Positions 45,725 to 56,264 of a DNA stretch of 64,000 bases are shown here, one piece after another (within the stretch, counting starts at the first letter, position 1; every line of letters starts with the position of its first letter). The notes below the pieces were generated by a model. The model was not told the origin of the DNA, ran no database searches, and saw only the letters and a program-made list of their open reading frames with translations. The stretch is from Mesostigma viride (Eukaryota > Streptophyta > Mesostigmatophyceae > Mesostigmatales > Mesostigmataceae), in the NCBI GenBank assembly GCA_009746045.1, contig RPFO01000389.1, positions 915,804 to 979,803 of the forward strand. The letters run 5' to 3'. A program made the position numbers and the translations under genes.

Positions 45725-45729
45725 AACTT

Positions 45730-46625
45730 CACCCTCTAGCTGCCGACACGCCCACACCAGCGCCGTTCACAATCGCTCATCAAGCGGTATAAAGAGAACT
45801 CGACAGCAATCTGCAGCTTTGCAATATAAATCTGGAAAGATTGACGATGGATAACTCCACACCGCTCAAACTGCAACCTTGCAGATGACGCCTCGCGTAG
45901 CTCCTCGAGCTCGCGACCAGCACAGCTCGCAGCTATGTCGACTACATGCGCGAAAACTCGCCAGCATACTCGACAGTCAACACCAGCCGAGCTTGTCGTA
46001 GCCAACACTGCAGCAACATGCTTGACTGCCACCCATGGCAGCGAAACGCCTTCGCTTGACGACAAATCTCGAACGCTTGAAACTCGTAGCTTCACTCAGC
46101 TGCAAAGCATAGCCATGCCGCAAACCGGAGCGCAACCAATGATCTCGACTCGATCCATGCCGAACCGCATGCGCAGTTGACTCTTGATAAATCTGGATAA
46201 CTCGATCCATTAAAACCCAGCAACCCACAAGGATCACTAAAAGCCGATTCCGCAACATCTTGTCATCAGGAAATGCGAAACAGCCAGGAGCGCTCGTCAA
46301 CACGTAGCAGGCCAGCAACGAAACTCATTCGTCGCCAATAACGAGCCCGCAATCTGGATAGCTCAGGAAACCTTCACGCAGCCAATCCAGCTAGTCCTGG
46401 CGTACAAACGCCCACCAACAACCTCCAAGATAAACTTAGCCTTGGCCGTCGTTGGGAACTCAACCATTCCCGGAACGCATCATAAACCGATAATCTGCTA
46501 CGCCCTTCTATCCGCTAGCCTCGATTCCGCGAGTATCCGCAGCAGTCCAGCGCAGGATTTAACTCGACGATTAAGCCCAGGTAGTAAACCGCCTTGATGG
46601 AACCGGATCATCGTTGTAATTTGAG
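45730..46625. other. Unrecognised spacer
   Basis: No gene or repeat recognised between the palindrome and the second 687-bp element. Overlapping ORFs of up to 119 codons lack motifs. Confidence 0.4.
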
Positions 46626-46629
46626 TTAA

Positions 46630-47316
46630 AGCGCAATGTGTAGGGATAGATAGATTCCAATGCGCGCGGATAGATTCATCATGAGAATGGTTGGAATGGA
46701 GCTTGGTTAAAAATATAGGCTTACAGCACTCGTGCACGTGAGTGCTTAGACACGAGTTTGCCAAGTCAAGGCAACACACGTGAGGCGGGCTCGCAAGAGA
46801 TCTAACCAGTTGGCACTGGCCTATTCTTTATATACTTGTGCACTGTGCTTTGCTAGGCCTGAGCAGCCTCGTAGGCCTGCTCAGTATTAACACCCCCGGT
46901 ACAGTATTAACAACCTGTACAGCGTCCAGATCCTATACAGTAGGTCTGCCATACAGGCACAGTGACCACAGTGTACAGTCCACAATGATTATTGCGTCTG
47001 CACCCAATAGTCCAGGACTAAGCCTGCGGTACCAACAGACCACAGGTTAAGGTTCCTATTTCCTGCGTACGACGTATTAATCCAATACCGTCGTAGGTTC
47101 AGAACCTTATTCCTGTCAGCCCAGGAATTACTGTCGACCCCATATGCCGTCGGCACATATTCACGCACGACTTAGAAGAACAGCCGGCTCGCGCTCGCGC
47201 GCGACCGGGAAGTCGGAACACCATAACTTTCTTGATACTTGTCGGAATGAACTCGTTCCGGTGCCGCTGGAATCGTAGAGATATGCCAAATCAGGAACAT
47301 GCCGATGCGCTTTGCG
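46630..47316 (+). mobile_element. 687-bp TTAA-flanked repeat, copy 2 (uninterrupted)
   Basis: Uninterrupted copy of the element split at 21588-35988, same length, flanked by TTAA at 46626-46629 and 47317-47320. It shows the empty target of Copia-A: ccaataccgtcg at about 47085. Confidence 0.7.
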
Positions 47317-47427
47317 TTAACTTCGGCCGCCAACTATACTATGGCCTCGGCACTGGCGCCGGATTACGGTCGGCGCCGATCGACCGGGACGGATAATTTA
47401 ATACCACAAACGGCATGTTGCATCCGT

Positions 47428-47759
47428 GCCGACCAAGATCTTCTTGAGCTCTGCCAACTCCACGGGCCCCATCCGAAAAATGGGTGAGGTGGTAGGTGGG
47501 TGCCCCTCCTGCAAATGAATGTACTGGTGGAACACCGGTCTGGCCGGGGGAAACGTAGGTGTTTTCTCCTCAAACACGGCTGAATACTGATCGAGCACTG
47601 CGTTGAGTCGTTTCACCTCGTCTTCCGACAAGTCCATGCCAAGCGAGTTTAACGAAACTCCAGCCTGTGCATGCTGGGCGCTGGGCCCGCGCGCGTGGGC
47701 AAGGGCGTCCAGACGAATGGAGTGAACGGGAGGAGGCTGCCGGGCTCTCATCATCCGCT
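47428..47759 (-). pseudogene. Gypsy pol fragment (pre-RT region), part 1
   Basis: The minus strand reads MMRARQPPPVHSIRLDALAH, then DLSEDEVKRLNAVLDQYSAV and PIFRMGPVELAELKKILVG. It nearly matches the plus-strand gypsy at 59766-60090. It is truncated on the left just after ILVG and interrupted on the right by Copia-D. It continues at 56265. Confidence 0.9.
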
Positions 47760-48167
47760 AGTTAGCTGAGATACCTCGAGGCTGACTTGTGGCCGGAGCC
47801 ACACAGGGGAACATACAGTGTGACCGGAGTTATTCTGGCGGAGACAGAATAACGGTGCCGAGCGCCGGTTGTGGCGCGACGCACACACGTGTACGCAAGT
47901 TACGTAGCTAGCAACTAGTCTAGTGGACGTTGTGCGTAGTAACGTTGCTCCAGGTCTAGAAGCCTCTAGAACCTGGACACGTGGCGGACAAGTGAGCGTA
48001 GTCCAGTTGTCCTAGGGATCTCGTGTGAGTGATGTGTCCACGACATATAATGTGTGCCCACATATGGAGTGAATAATGACAAGGAACGCCCGATCCCTGG
48101 CGTTGCTGCAGCCATCATTCTCACACTGAGTCCCCAACGTCTCCGACGTACATCTATATATCTAACT
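47760..48167 (+). repeat. 5' LTR of Copia-D
   Basis: 408 bp with 6-bp inverted termini. A TATA-like catataatg lies near 48042. The following TGGATTAGACATGG (48168) is the presumed primer site and differs from the TGGTATC site of the other elements. Confidence 0.92.
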
Positions 48168-48177
48168 TGGATTAGAC

Positions 48178-50800
48178 ATGGCGCCGAAGAACTCGGAAGC
48201 TAAGAACAACAATGTCCGCCCCACCCTTCAGCGGGGAGGGGCAGGAAACGGTCGGGGTCGGCCTCCCGCTAACCGGGAGCCCCCCATTACCACGAGACTG
48301 CCTTTCACGGCGTCTCAGAGGAGAATTTCTCCTCGCAGTTCCCCACCGCGGGAGCGTGACGAAAATGTCACCTACCGCATGGTGGTGGCGGACACCCTCG
48401 CCGGCAGCGTGAAGCTGTCGCTGCCGAGGAGTCTGCCCCCCAGGGGAACAGGGGCACCGGGACTCGCAACGAGTCCGAGGTTGCCCCGCACCTCATGCCA
48501 CCCGCCCCAGGGCGACAGGTGGAAGAGGATTCCTCCTCTATGGAGGAGGGGGAGGCTTCACCCTCTCCTAGGAGAGAGGTGACCTCCGGCCAGACGAGGT
48601 CCTCGTCTGGCAACACCTCTGTCGGGAGGGCGCTGGCAGGCATGAGCCTCGGCGCGAACCCGACCCCTGCGTCCCAGGACGCAGGTGAGGTTTATGTTGA
48701 CGGTTGGGGCCAGCTCCCCTTCAAGATCCCGGTGCGTAATGCACCAAATTTTTGCCTTTCGACGGCTGGCGACTCCGCCAGCAGAGTACCCTCCCTGGCG
48801 GCTTCGTCCTGACCAAGTTCGCGGTTCAGGCGGTGGCGGCCGAGCTCCCGGAGGACGTCCATTGTCGTTTTTCGCATGTCCAGGTTGCGATTCTGATCCG
48901 GCTGTATTACTTGGCCGTGAGACAAGGTGTAACTGCTCTCGACATGTATTCGGAGGCTCGCCAGGTGGCAGCAGCCACGGTGGTGGCCAAGCCACCTCGG
49001 CCGGCCGAGGAGATGCCAAGGATGCCACCTGTCGTGCCAGTCGGCTGGGGACCTGCGACGGCATCCCCTGGTTCGGCAGCGACATCGACTGCGTCGCAGC
49101 AGCTGGCTGCAACTGTGTCGCCCCCGGCGTCGGCGGCGACCTTGCCGGCCGCGGCATCCAAGACTGCAGCACCGGTGGGCGCCCCGTCTTCTCCAGTGGT
49201 GGCAGCGACAGCGACAGCGACAGCGACAGCAGCAGCGACAGCGACAGCGGCAGCGACCCCTAGGCGGGCGGAGGGCAAGCGCCAGCCGCCTCCCCACGAC
49301 ACACCCGCCGCTGAGTCGGCACCGTCGGCATCAGCCGACAACACCAACGCCATCACCACCCACCCCCCGCGAAGGCGGGTGCTTCGGCACCCCCATCGCA
49401 GTCCCAAGCCCCCGGCAGGGCCGGCAAGGGACCTGCCACGGCCCAGGCCGTGGCAAGGGATCATCCATCTCCCCCAGGGGAGGAGGATGTGGCCATGGAG
49501 ACAGCCGAGGCACGCATCCCTGGGGATGACGTCGTCTCACTCCGTGAGCCAACCCTTTGGCGCGCAGTCCAGCGCTGCGCCCAGGGTATCCAAGGGGTGG
49601 CCAGCGAGAGGCTGGACGACAGGTTGGCTGAACACACCAGCCTGTTGTGTGCGATCATCTATCATTTGCTCGATCAACCCTCGATTGAGCCGATGACCAG
49701 GAGGATGTGCGAGGCACTCCTCCCCGCCCTGCAGACCTTGCTGCGAGGCAAGAAGATCCGGGTGAATCTGGCCACGATGGTGGAGATGGTGCAGACGTTG
49801 CACCGGGTGTGCATGCAGCAAGCAAGTATGTATCTCCCCACTTGGTTGCGTGTACAGACAGGTAGCCAGCAGGGGGGGGACGTGCAGCAGACAAGCTCAT
49901 CTAGCAGTGAGGATAGTGATGTTTCTCTCACCCCTACCTTTGAGCAATGGGAGGCAGCTAGGGCACGCAAGAGGCAGGCACAGAGTCAGGGTGTGCAGGG
50001 GGGCATGGACATGTCATCTTCACCAGCACATGTTGTGCAGGCACCTAACCCCCCAGTGCAACCAGCCACGCGTAGCAGGCCCTCACAGGTCTCACCTAGC
50101 ATCCCACACACTGCCAATGCTGCTACATCCCCAGGCAGGTCTTCTTCTCCCTCTCCCTCTTCACCCTCTCAGGACTGGCCAGTCTATAACGAGCATAGGC
50201 CAATTGACAGGATTATGGTGAGGGGGCTGCCAGAGGGGTATACTAGGCAGCAGGGTGCTCAGCTTCTTCTCTCTCTCAAGCTCGCTAGGGAGGAGCTGAA
50301 TATCAAGAACTGGTTTGGGGCACTCATGCAGGGTGATTTCTTCCACCAATCCAATCCCTCCATCCAGCACTTGGTATCCATATATCAGCAAAGATATCCC
50401 AGGTGGCAGGATACACAGGGTAGGGAGCCATGGGAGAATTTTCTGCGTGATCTGCATGACCTGCTGTCTGCTCCCACCACTGTTGACATGTACTCTGCGT
50501 TTAACTGGGTGAAAACCTATAAGGTAGAAACTCAGAACTATGTAGCAGAGATCAAGAAGTGGGAACTTGCAGTGAAGGCCCACCCCGAGGTTAGCAAGCT
50601 AGATCACAAGTGGCTTGTTCATTCCCTGCTCGAGAAGCTTAACCTTGATCGTAACACCTTTGCCATGATCACCACAGGCTTGGCCACCCATTGGGAGTCG
50701 ATGAAAGAGGCTCTCGATTATGTTAAGCTAGCCCTGGGTCCACTGTGTCAGGACTCAGCCCCTCCCCCCTCTACCTCTTCCCCCCTGCTGTCAAGCGGGC
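48178..50800 (+). pseudogene. gag: Copia-D Gag region, broken by four frameshifts
   Basis: ATG 48178 begins MAPKNSEAKNNNVRPTLQRG. Plausible coding then passes through successive frames: about 48178-48400, 48410-48750, 48750-49370, 49375-50770, then the pol frame. The best-conserved part (49450-50770) has ARIPGDDVVSLREPTLWRAV and a helical NWFGALMQGDFFHQSNPSIQ section typical of a capsid. Every step is a -1 shift, and three lie at homopolymers (ttttt near 48750, cccccc near 49365, cccccc near 50770). A (CAGCGA)n tract at 49200-49256 encodes an Ala/Thr run. Either the copy is decayed or the sequence has homopolymer errors. Confidence 0.7.
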
Positions 50801-53800
50801 CCGGGGGGAGGAATCAGATGAGGAGGGTAAGGCCAGGAAGGCCAAGGACAAGCGTCCTGTGACGCTAGGGGAGGTGAAGACTCTTATGAGTCAGTTTGTT
50901 AAGAGCCTCAAGGGCAAGGGCAAGGGCAAGGGCAAGGGCAAGGGGCAGGGGAAGGGGAAGGGTAGGTCATCCCCCCCAGGGGGGAACGCTAACAAGTCTT
51001 CTGGGGCTGGGTCCTCCACCCCCAAGAAGGATGTGAAATGTGTGCGTTGTGGGCGTCGTGGACACAGCAAGGACAAGTGCCACAAACACAAGGAGCACCT
51101 GGCGCACCTGGAGGTGCTCTGCCACAAGTGCCTGGGACCGCCTCACGGGGACCCCGCCAAGTGCACCAAGGAGCCGTGGCAGCCCCCTAAATGTAAGTCC
51201 TCACACCCTCACACGTGTCATGATGAGTCGTGTCCCCTACACCACCCAATATCCAGCTCCACTGCCCAGGCAGGGACACAGGATGGGAGGATGTTGACAG
51301 GATGTCAAGTTAACTCTGTTACCTCTCACTCTCCACCTTCATGCTCAGCTGTCAAGGCTGTAAGCAAGGTTGGCAAAGTGTTGAAGTATTACACAGAAAC
51401 CTCTGACAGTGAACCCAGGTTCACCTCCTTGATACCCAAGGTGTCCAGGGTCATGACCCAAGCTCTTAGTAACATCAGTTATGAGGAGCTGGCATTGCAA
51501 CTGCACTTACTGTATGGTCATGAGACATGTGCAGAGGTGGTAGCAGCTGCATTGGGAGGTACGGCACTCAGGAAGGCATGTCAGCTGATCAGAAAACACT
51601 GTCAGCACTGCCAAATGTATGCACCTAAACCACCCAAGTGGCATGTAGCTACACCACCTAAGTGCAAGGGCAGAGTGGTCGGGGATGTGTTCCATATTAA
51701 GGGACAGCCCTATCTGGCTTTAAAGGACGCATGGTCCAGGTACACAGCAATAGAACCTCTCCCTGGTATGGACAAGTCTCAGTTGCATAGAGCTATATTA
51801 ATAGCACAAGCCAGGTACTACCCAGTAGAAGCACTGCTGTTAGATCAGCAATTTAGTTGCCTTGCTGGGGCAGAGGGCTGTGAAGCTATAGACCTGGCTG
51901 GGCTAGAAGATCATGAGAGACAAGGTATCATTGAGAGGGCAATTAGGTCTATCAAAACCTTGGTAGCCAAAGAAGGTGAGAACCTGTTAGCTGACAGTGG
52001 GTCATACGCTGATAGGGCACTGTGGGCTACTAAGATATGCCAGATACTCAATAGACGACCACTCCTGCAGACACCCTATGGTATTATCACACCAGATGGG
52101 TTACAGGCTGGGATATACCCACCTGAGGTACTAGCTGTGTACAATGCACAGCGTGCCCACGCTGCCAGCAGATTGGCAGCCAAGGATGCCAAGCATCCAC
52201 GCCCCTCCTTCAAGGAAGGGGACACAGTTCTCTTCTATAAGGAGTCAGGGCTAGGGAAGGTTGGGACATGGTTAGGCCCAGCCACTATCCTTAAGTTTTC
52301 CAGCACAGGCAAGACTGTGCATGTGAAACACAATGACACTGGGCATGTGCACAAGTGCTCACCTCACAGGATTAAATTGTATTACACTCCACTGTCAGAC
52401 GTGGCAGAGGAGGAAGAGCTGATGGTCGACAGCTCAGTACAGTTGCCTGGTATATCTGGAGTACCCAGTGAGTGGTTGTTTGGAACACACACTGGTGAGT
52501 GTGATAGCCACAACACATGTGCACCCCAGGTCACCCTCAGTGAGCCTAGCCAGCCACAGCAGGTTAGACCACCTGTCAACGAGGGCACTAACCAAGAAGG
52601 TGGTCAGCAAGACAGCACACCTTCAGCGGTACCAGCTCAACCCATACCTACCGTGTCCAAACATGGGCTAGCAGAAGCGGTCCGCATACTGCAAGCAGCG
52701 CATAGAGCCAAAGCTCACACTGCTGCAGGGTCAGCCAAAGTGAGTAGGGCAGGTCACAGCGACAACAATCCAGCTCTAGTCGCGGTTGACACCCAAGCTC
52801 AGGTTAGCATCATCAGTGCATTGGCTGTACCACACCTAGAGTTAGAGCCTTCCCCTTGGCAACGGGTGGCTGATTTCTCTGGGCAGGCTAGCTTGACTGT
52901 TAAAGGTCAGGTTACCTTAAACATTCTTGGTATCCCCACACCTTTTCAGGTACTGGAAGGATACACAGGAAATGCTTTGTTGGGTGATCCATTTATTTCT
53001 TACCCAGGTGTCACCATCTCTTGTGATAGGCTTGAGGTACAGGGCCTGGGTGGGGTGTCACTTGATCATTTTCAGGTACCACTCCAGACTTTGGTTGACA
53101 CACAGCCAGCCACTGTCAAATTTGTTGCACCAAAGTATGCACCTGGGCACGAGCCACGTGTGGCAGATTTGGTGCACAGTCAGAAACTGCACCCCAAAGC
53201 ATTTGGATTGGGAAAGTATGATGTTGCAAAAATGTCTCCCCTCTCCTATGAGCAGATTGTCCAGGACTGTCAAACTCAGGAAGGTTTCACTAAGTGGGTT
53301 GAAGCTTTTAGAAAGGCTATGGATGAATGGGTGGTTCCAGATCCACGTAGTCCCACCCACACACCTCCAGTCACTCCCTTAGAGCGTAAGCCCAACGGGA
53401 GCAAGCACCTAAGACTTAAGTTCGTGTGCAAGCACAAGCAAGCAGCAGATGGCTCTGTCATTTTCCATGCTAGGCCTTGTGTGACTGAGTTTAAGGGATC
53501 CACTGATTTGACAGAGGCAGACCTGTATACACCTGGCATTCAGCAAACTTCTCTTAAAATTTTGCTGTCTGTTTTTCTAGGGCACATCAATCAAGGTGAT
53601 GATTATGTGTGCAAAGCCACTGACATTAAACGTGCATTTCTGAAAGGCTCACCTGAAATAGCTGAGCAAGTTTGGCATGGGAAGGTGTATGTGGTCAACA
53701 CACCTCAGGTGTGGTCTAAGGATATCCCACAACCATTTCTGAAAGCCAACATAGGAGTGGAAGGTCTGCAATCTGCTCCTAGAATTTTCAGAATGTCAGC

Positions 53801-54836
53801 TCAAGCTGTGTTTGAGAAGCTAGGTGCTCGGTATGATGACATAGACCCTTGCTTCTTTGTTGTCCCTCACCCTCATGGCATGATCATGTTTGTGTGGCAT
53901 GGGGATGATCAGCTTATTGCTGGGCCTAGGCAGGCTGTGGATGATTTTATTGCCAACGTGTCTAAGTCTTTTGAGATTGGCAAGCAGCTAGAGCTGGGCA
54001 CCATTGCTATTAAGTTCTGTGGCACAATGTTGCAGCTTCAGAAGCAAGCAGATCAGTGGGTCTGTGCAATGTACTCTCCATCAGATTACATGCACAGTTG
54101 TAAGGAAGTGCTGCAGACTAAAATCAAACCTTGTGACTGTCCCACCATTAGGGGCAAGCTGGGGTGGTTGTGTTCTACTTGTGCACCACACTTGGCAGTA
54201 GTCAGCAGGGTTGATGATGCAGTTCTTATGCAGGTAGGCCACAAGGCTATCAACAAGCTCCTGCAGGCTGGTCCACCCCTTATCTTGCATTCCCTGGAAC
54301 TCTTTAAGCCCATTCACATTCAGGCTATAATGGACAGTTCCATGGAATCACGGCAGATTACTCAACTGCAGGCTAGGGAGGCTGGCTTATTTTTTGTACA
54401 AAATGCTGACCAACCCATGTCACTCATCTCATGGTATAGCAGGCTACATAGGCGTAAAGCTGTTAGTAGCAATGCTGCTGAGTGCAGGGCAGTTGTGTCA
54501 GCTGTGCTACATGCCAGGTATCTCAATCATGTCCTGGTTTGGTTACAGAAGCAAGCAGGCAGTCAGGCTGGGGTGGTGGCTCACTTGCACACCGACAGTC
54601 AATCTCTCCTCAGTTTCCTTGACAACCCTTATGCTGTGCATACTGATTTGGACTGGGTGATCCTGAAACAGGAGTGCACCTACTGGGAGTCTACCAATCA
54701 TGTGCCGGACAAGGCCAACGCCGCGGATGCGTTGACCAAGGTGCCCCAGCTAGCACCTGAGCAGTACCAACTGCTCTATCACATGATGAACCCCTACGGC
54801 AAGCAGGCCAGCCTGCCCCCGCCGGTAGACACCTAG
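50745..54836 (+). CDS. pol: Copia-D polyprotein: zinc knuckle-IN-PR-like-RT-RNase H
   Basis: 1363 codons without a stop. In order: Lys/Gly repeat (KGKGKGKGKG, about residues 57-75); CCHC knuckle CVRCGRRGHSKDKC (about 99-112); integrase zinc finger HLLYGH and HCQHC; integrase core D314, D367, E397 (VVGDVFH, LLLDQQFS, QGIIERAIRS); a C-terminal integrase domain (FKEGDTVLFYKESG). Next a retropepsin-like stretch with VAVDTQAQVSIISA (D682) and NALLGDPFISYPGVT. RT follows with ATDIKRAFLKG (D960) and WHGDDQLIAGP (D1054, D1055), then RNase H with IMDSSMESRQ (D1197), NAAECRAV and NAADALTK. The protease-like domain after integrase is unusual for copia. Its DTG motif reads DTQ, so activity is uncertain. 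Coding probably begins near 50790, after the Gag frame, not at the GTG/ATG-like edge. Confidence 0.9.
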   Translation: MSGLSPSPLYLFPPAVKRARGEESDEEGKARKAKDKRPVTLGEVKTLMSQFVKSLKGKGKGKGKGKGQGKGKGRSSPPGGNANKSSGAGSSTPKKDVKCVRCGRRGHSKDKCHKHKEHLAHLEVLCHKCLGPPHGDPAKCTKEPWQPPKCKSSHPHTCHDESCPLHHPISSSTAQAGTQDGRMLTGCQVNSVTSHSPPSCSAVKAVSKVGKVLKYYTETSDSEPRFTSLIPKVSRVMTQALSNISYEELALQLHLLYGHETCAEVVAAALGGTALRKACQLIRKHCQHCQMYAPKPPKWHVATPPKCKGRVVGDVFHIKGQPYLALKDAWSRYTAIEPLPGMDKSQLHRAILIAQARYYPVEALLLDQQFSCLAGAEGCEAIDLAGLEDHERQGIIERAIRSIKTLVAKEGENLLADSGSYADRALWATKICQILNRRPLLQTPYGIITPDGLQAGIYPPEVLAVYNAQRAHAASRLAAKDAKHPRPSFKEGDTVLFYKESGLGKVGTWLGPATILKFSSTGKTVHVKHNDTGHVHKCSPHRIKLYYTPLSDVAEEEELMVDSSVQLPGISGVPSEWLFGTHTGECDSHNTCAPQVTLSEPSQPQQVRPPVNEGTNQEGGQQDSTPSAVPAQPIPTVSKHGLAEAVRILQAAHRAKAHTAAGSAKVSRAGHSDNNPALVAVDTQAQVSIISALAVPHLELEPSPWQRVADFSGQASLTVKGQVTLNILGIPTPFQVLEGYTGNALLGDPFISYPGVTISCDRLEVQGLGGVSLDHFQVPLQTLVDTQPATVKFVAPKYAPGHEPRVADLVHSQKLHPKAFGLGKYDVAKMSPLSYEQIVQDCQTQEGFTKWVEAFRKAMDEWVVPDPRSPTHTPPVTPLERKPNGSKHLRLKFVCKHKQAADGSVIFHARPCVTEFKGSTDLTEADLYTPGIQQTSLKILLSVFLGHINQGDDYVCKATDIKRAFLKGSPEIAEQVWHGKVYVVNTPQVWSKDIPQPFLKANIGVEGLQSAPRIFRMSAQAVFEKLGARYDDIDPCFFVVPHPHGMIMFVWHGDDQLIAGPRQAVDDFIANVSKSFEIGKQLELGTIAIKFCGTMLQLQKQADQWVCAMYSPSDYMHSCKEVLQTKIKPCDCPTIRGKLGWLCSTCAPHLAVVSRVDDAVLMQVGHKAINKLLQAGPPLILHSLELFKPIHIQAIMDSSMESRQITQLQAREAGLFFVQNADQPMSLISWYSRLHRRKAVSSNAAECRAVVSAVLHARYLNHVLVWLQKQAGSQAGVVAHLHTDSQSLLSFLDNPYAVHTDLDWVILKQECTYWESTNHVPDKANAADALTKVPQLAPEQYQLLYHMMNPYGKQASLPPPVDT
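50912..50965 (+). repeat. (GGCAAG)n coding repeat
   Basis: Tandem ggcaag/gggaag hexamers encode a Lys-Gly tract that would give the nucleocapsid a basic RNA-binding tail. Confidence 0.9.
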
Positions 54837-55856
54837 TCCACCCCTCCCCAGGGAGGGTGGCTAGTCTCCCCACCCCTACTATGGGGCAACCCCTGTCAGG
54901 GGGTAGGGGTACCCAGACCCGGGCCCAGGCCACGGGGTGTCTTATCATCAGCACTAGCTCCTGGGGAGGAGCTGAACCTGTATGCCTTGTAAGCCCTGTT
55001 TTATGGTGAATAAATTGAGTCTCTTTGACTTTGTCTCTCTCATGGAATTTCGTTAGCTCATCTCTTGGGAGGTGAGCTGTCAATCCTTCACAAGTGTGTC
55101 ATTGTGTCAGTCATGGTGACAGTACTTGTACATGGCATTGTTATGTGGCTGGGTCATGTTCATGGTTACCTTGTACATGTGCATGTGCATGTGCATGTAA
55201 CGTGTGACAGTCTTAGTCCTGTGACTGTGCCTGTTGGTCTTATGCTGCCATCTGGTCCCAGGACCTGTGGTAGGGTGATGGGCAGTCCACCCATTCGCCA
55301 TGTGCAAATCAAGTGGAGAACCAGTTCCCACTTGTCAGTTGCCTGTGCTTACCACCATGTGGCACTCACAGGTATCTGGCTGCTCTGGCCCAGGTCAGCA
55401 GTGGCAAACATCAGGTCCTAAGCACCTGGGGAAGACCTCTGGTTTCACTAGAGTCATCCCATTGGTTTTTGGGAAGTGGATGTTGCATGGGGTTCCATCC
55501 ACAAGTGGCAATCAAGCCCCCCTTTTTCTACCATCTGCAGTGACAGATGCCAGGGAAATGACGACAATTCGCTCCTTCAAAGATGGAAACTGGGCACTCC
55601 TTATATGCTGTGACATGTGACTTGCATGACGTCCTGTGTGACGAATGGCCGCAGTACCTCATTTATGTTTTCCCCACTATTGAGGGGGAGGAACCCCCGT
55701 AGTGCTTGGCAGGGTTAAATCAGCAGTCAGCATCAGTATAGTCCGTTTCTGGGGCCCTTCTCTAATCCAGTTGTGACTGTATGGGCTCTGGTTGCCTTGC
55801 AACGGTTGGTAGGTCAGACTTGGAGCATGTTCCAATCTGAAAGAAAACATAATGGG
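54837..55856 (+). other. Copia-D 3' noncoding region
   Basis: About 1 kb between the pol stop and the right LTR. It contains aataaattgag near 55009, a gtgcatgtgcatgtgcatg run near 55174-55198 and no recognised ORF. The length is unusual for a copia element. Confidence 0.6.
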
Positions 55857-56264
55857 AGTTAGCTGAGATACCTCGAGGCTGACTTGTGGCCGGAGCCACA
55901 CAGGGGAACATACAGTGTGACCGGAGTTATTCTGGCGGAGACAGAATAACGGTGCCGAGCGCCGGTTGTGGCGCGACGCACACACGTGTACGCAAGTTAC
56001 GTAGCTAGCAACTAGTCTAGTGGACGTTGTGCGTAGTAACGTTGCTCCAGGTCTAGAAGCCTCTAAAACCTGGACACGTGGCGGACAAGTGAGCGTAGTC
56101 CAGTTGTCCTAGGGATCTCGTGTGAGTGATGTGTCCACGACATATAATGTGTGCCCACATATGGAGTGAATAATGACAAGGAACGCCCGATCCCTGGCGT
56201 TGCTGCAGCCATCATTCTCACACTGAGTCCCCAACGTCTCCGACGTACATCTATATATCTAACT
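55857..56264 (+). repeat. 3' LTR of Copia-D
   Basis: 408 bp. Differs from the 5' LTR at cctctaaaacc versus cctctagaacc. Confidence 0.92.

Larger units (their letters stand above)
47760..56264 (+). mobile_element. Copia-D: 8.5-kb LTR retrotransposon with AGTTAG...CTAACT ends
   Basis: LTRs at 47760-48167 and 55857-56264 (408 bp each, one difference noticed) are flanked by CCGCT (47755-47759, 56265-56269), which interrupts the minus-strand gypsy exactly. The LTRs begin AGTTAG and end CTAACT instead of TG...CA. The interior has a Gag region in several frames (48178-50800) and an intact 1363-codon pol (50745-54836). A purine-rich aaagaaaacataatggg precedes the right LTR. Confidence 0.94.

Noticed and set aside
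48558-49464. Long minus-strand ORFs (about 185-204 codons) in the Copia-D Gag region
   Set aside because: GC-rich antisense shadows; the plus-strand frames form a coherent Gag.
55174-55198. CRISPR-like or telomere-like short repeats
   Set aside because: A simple gtgcat hexamer run without spacers; no CRISPR or telomere features anywhere.
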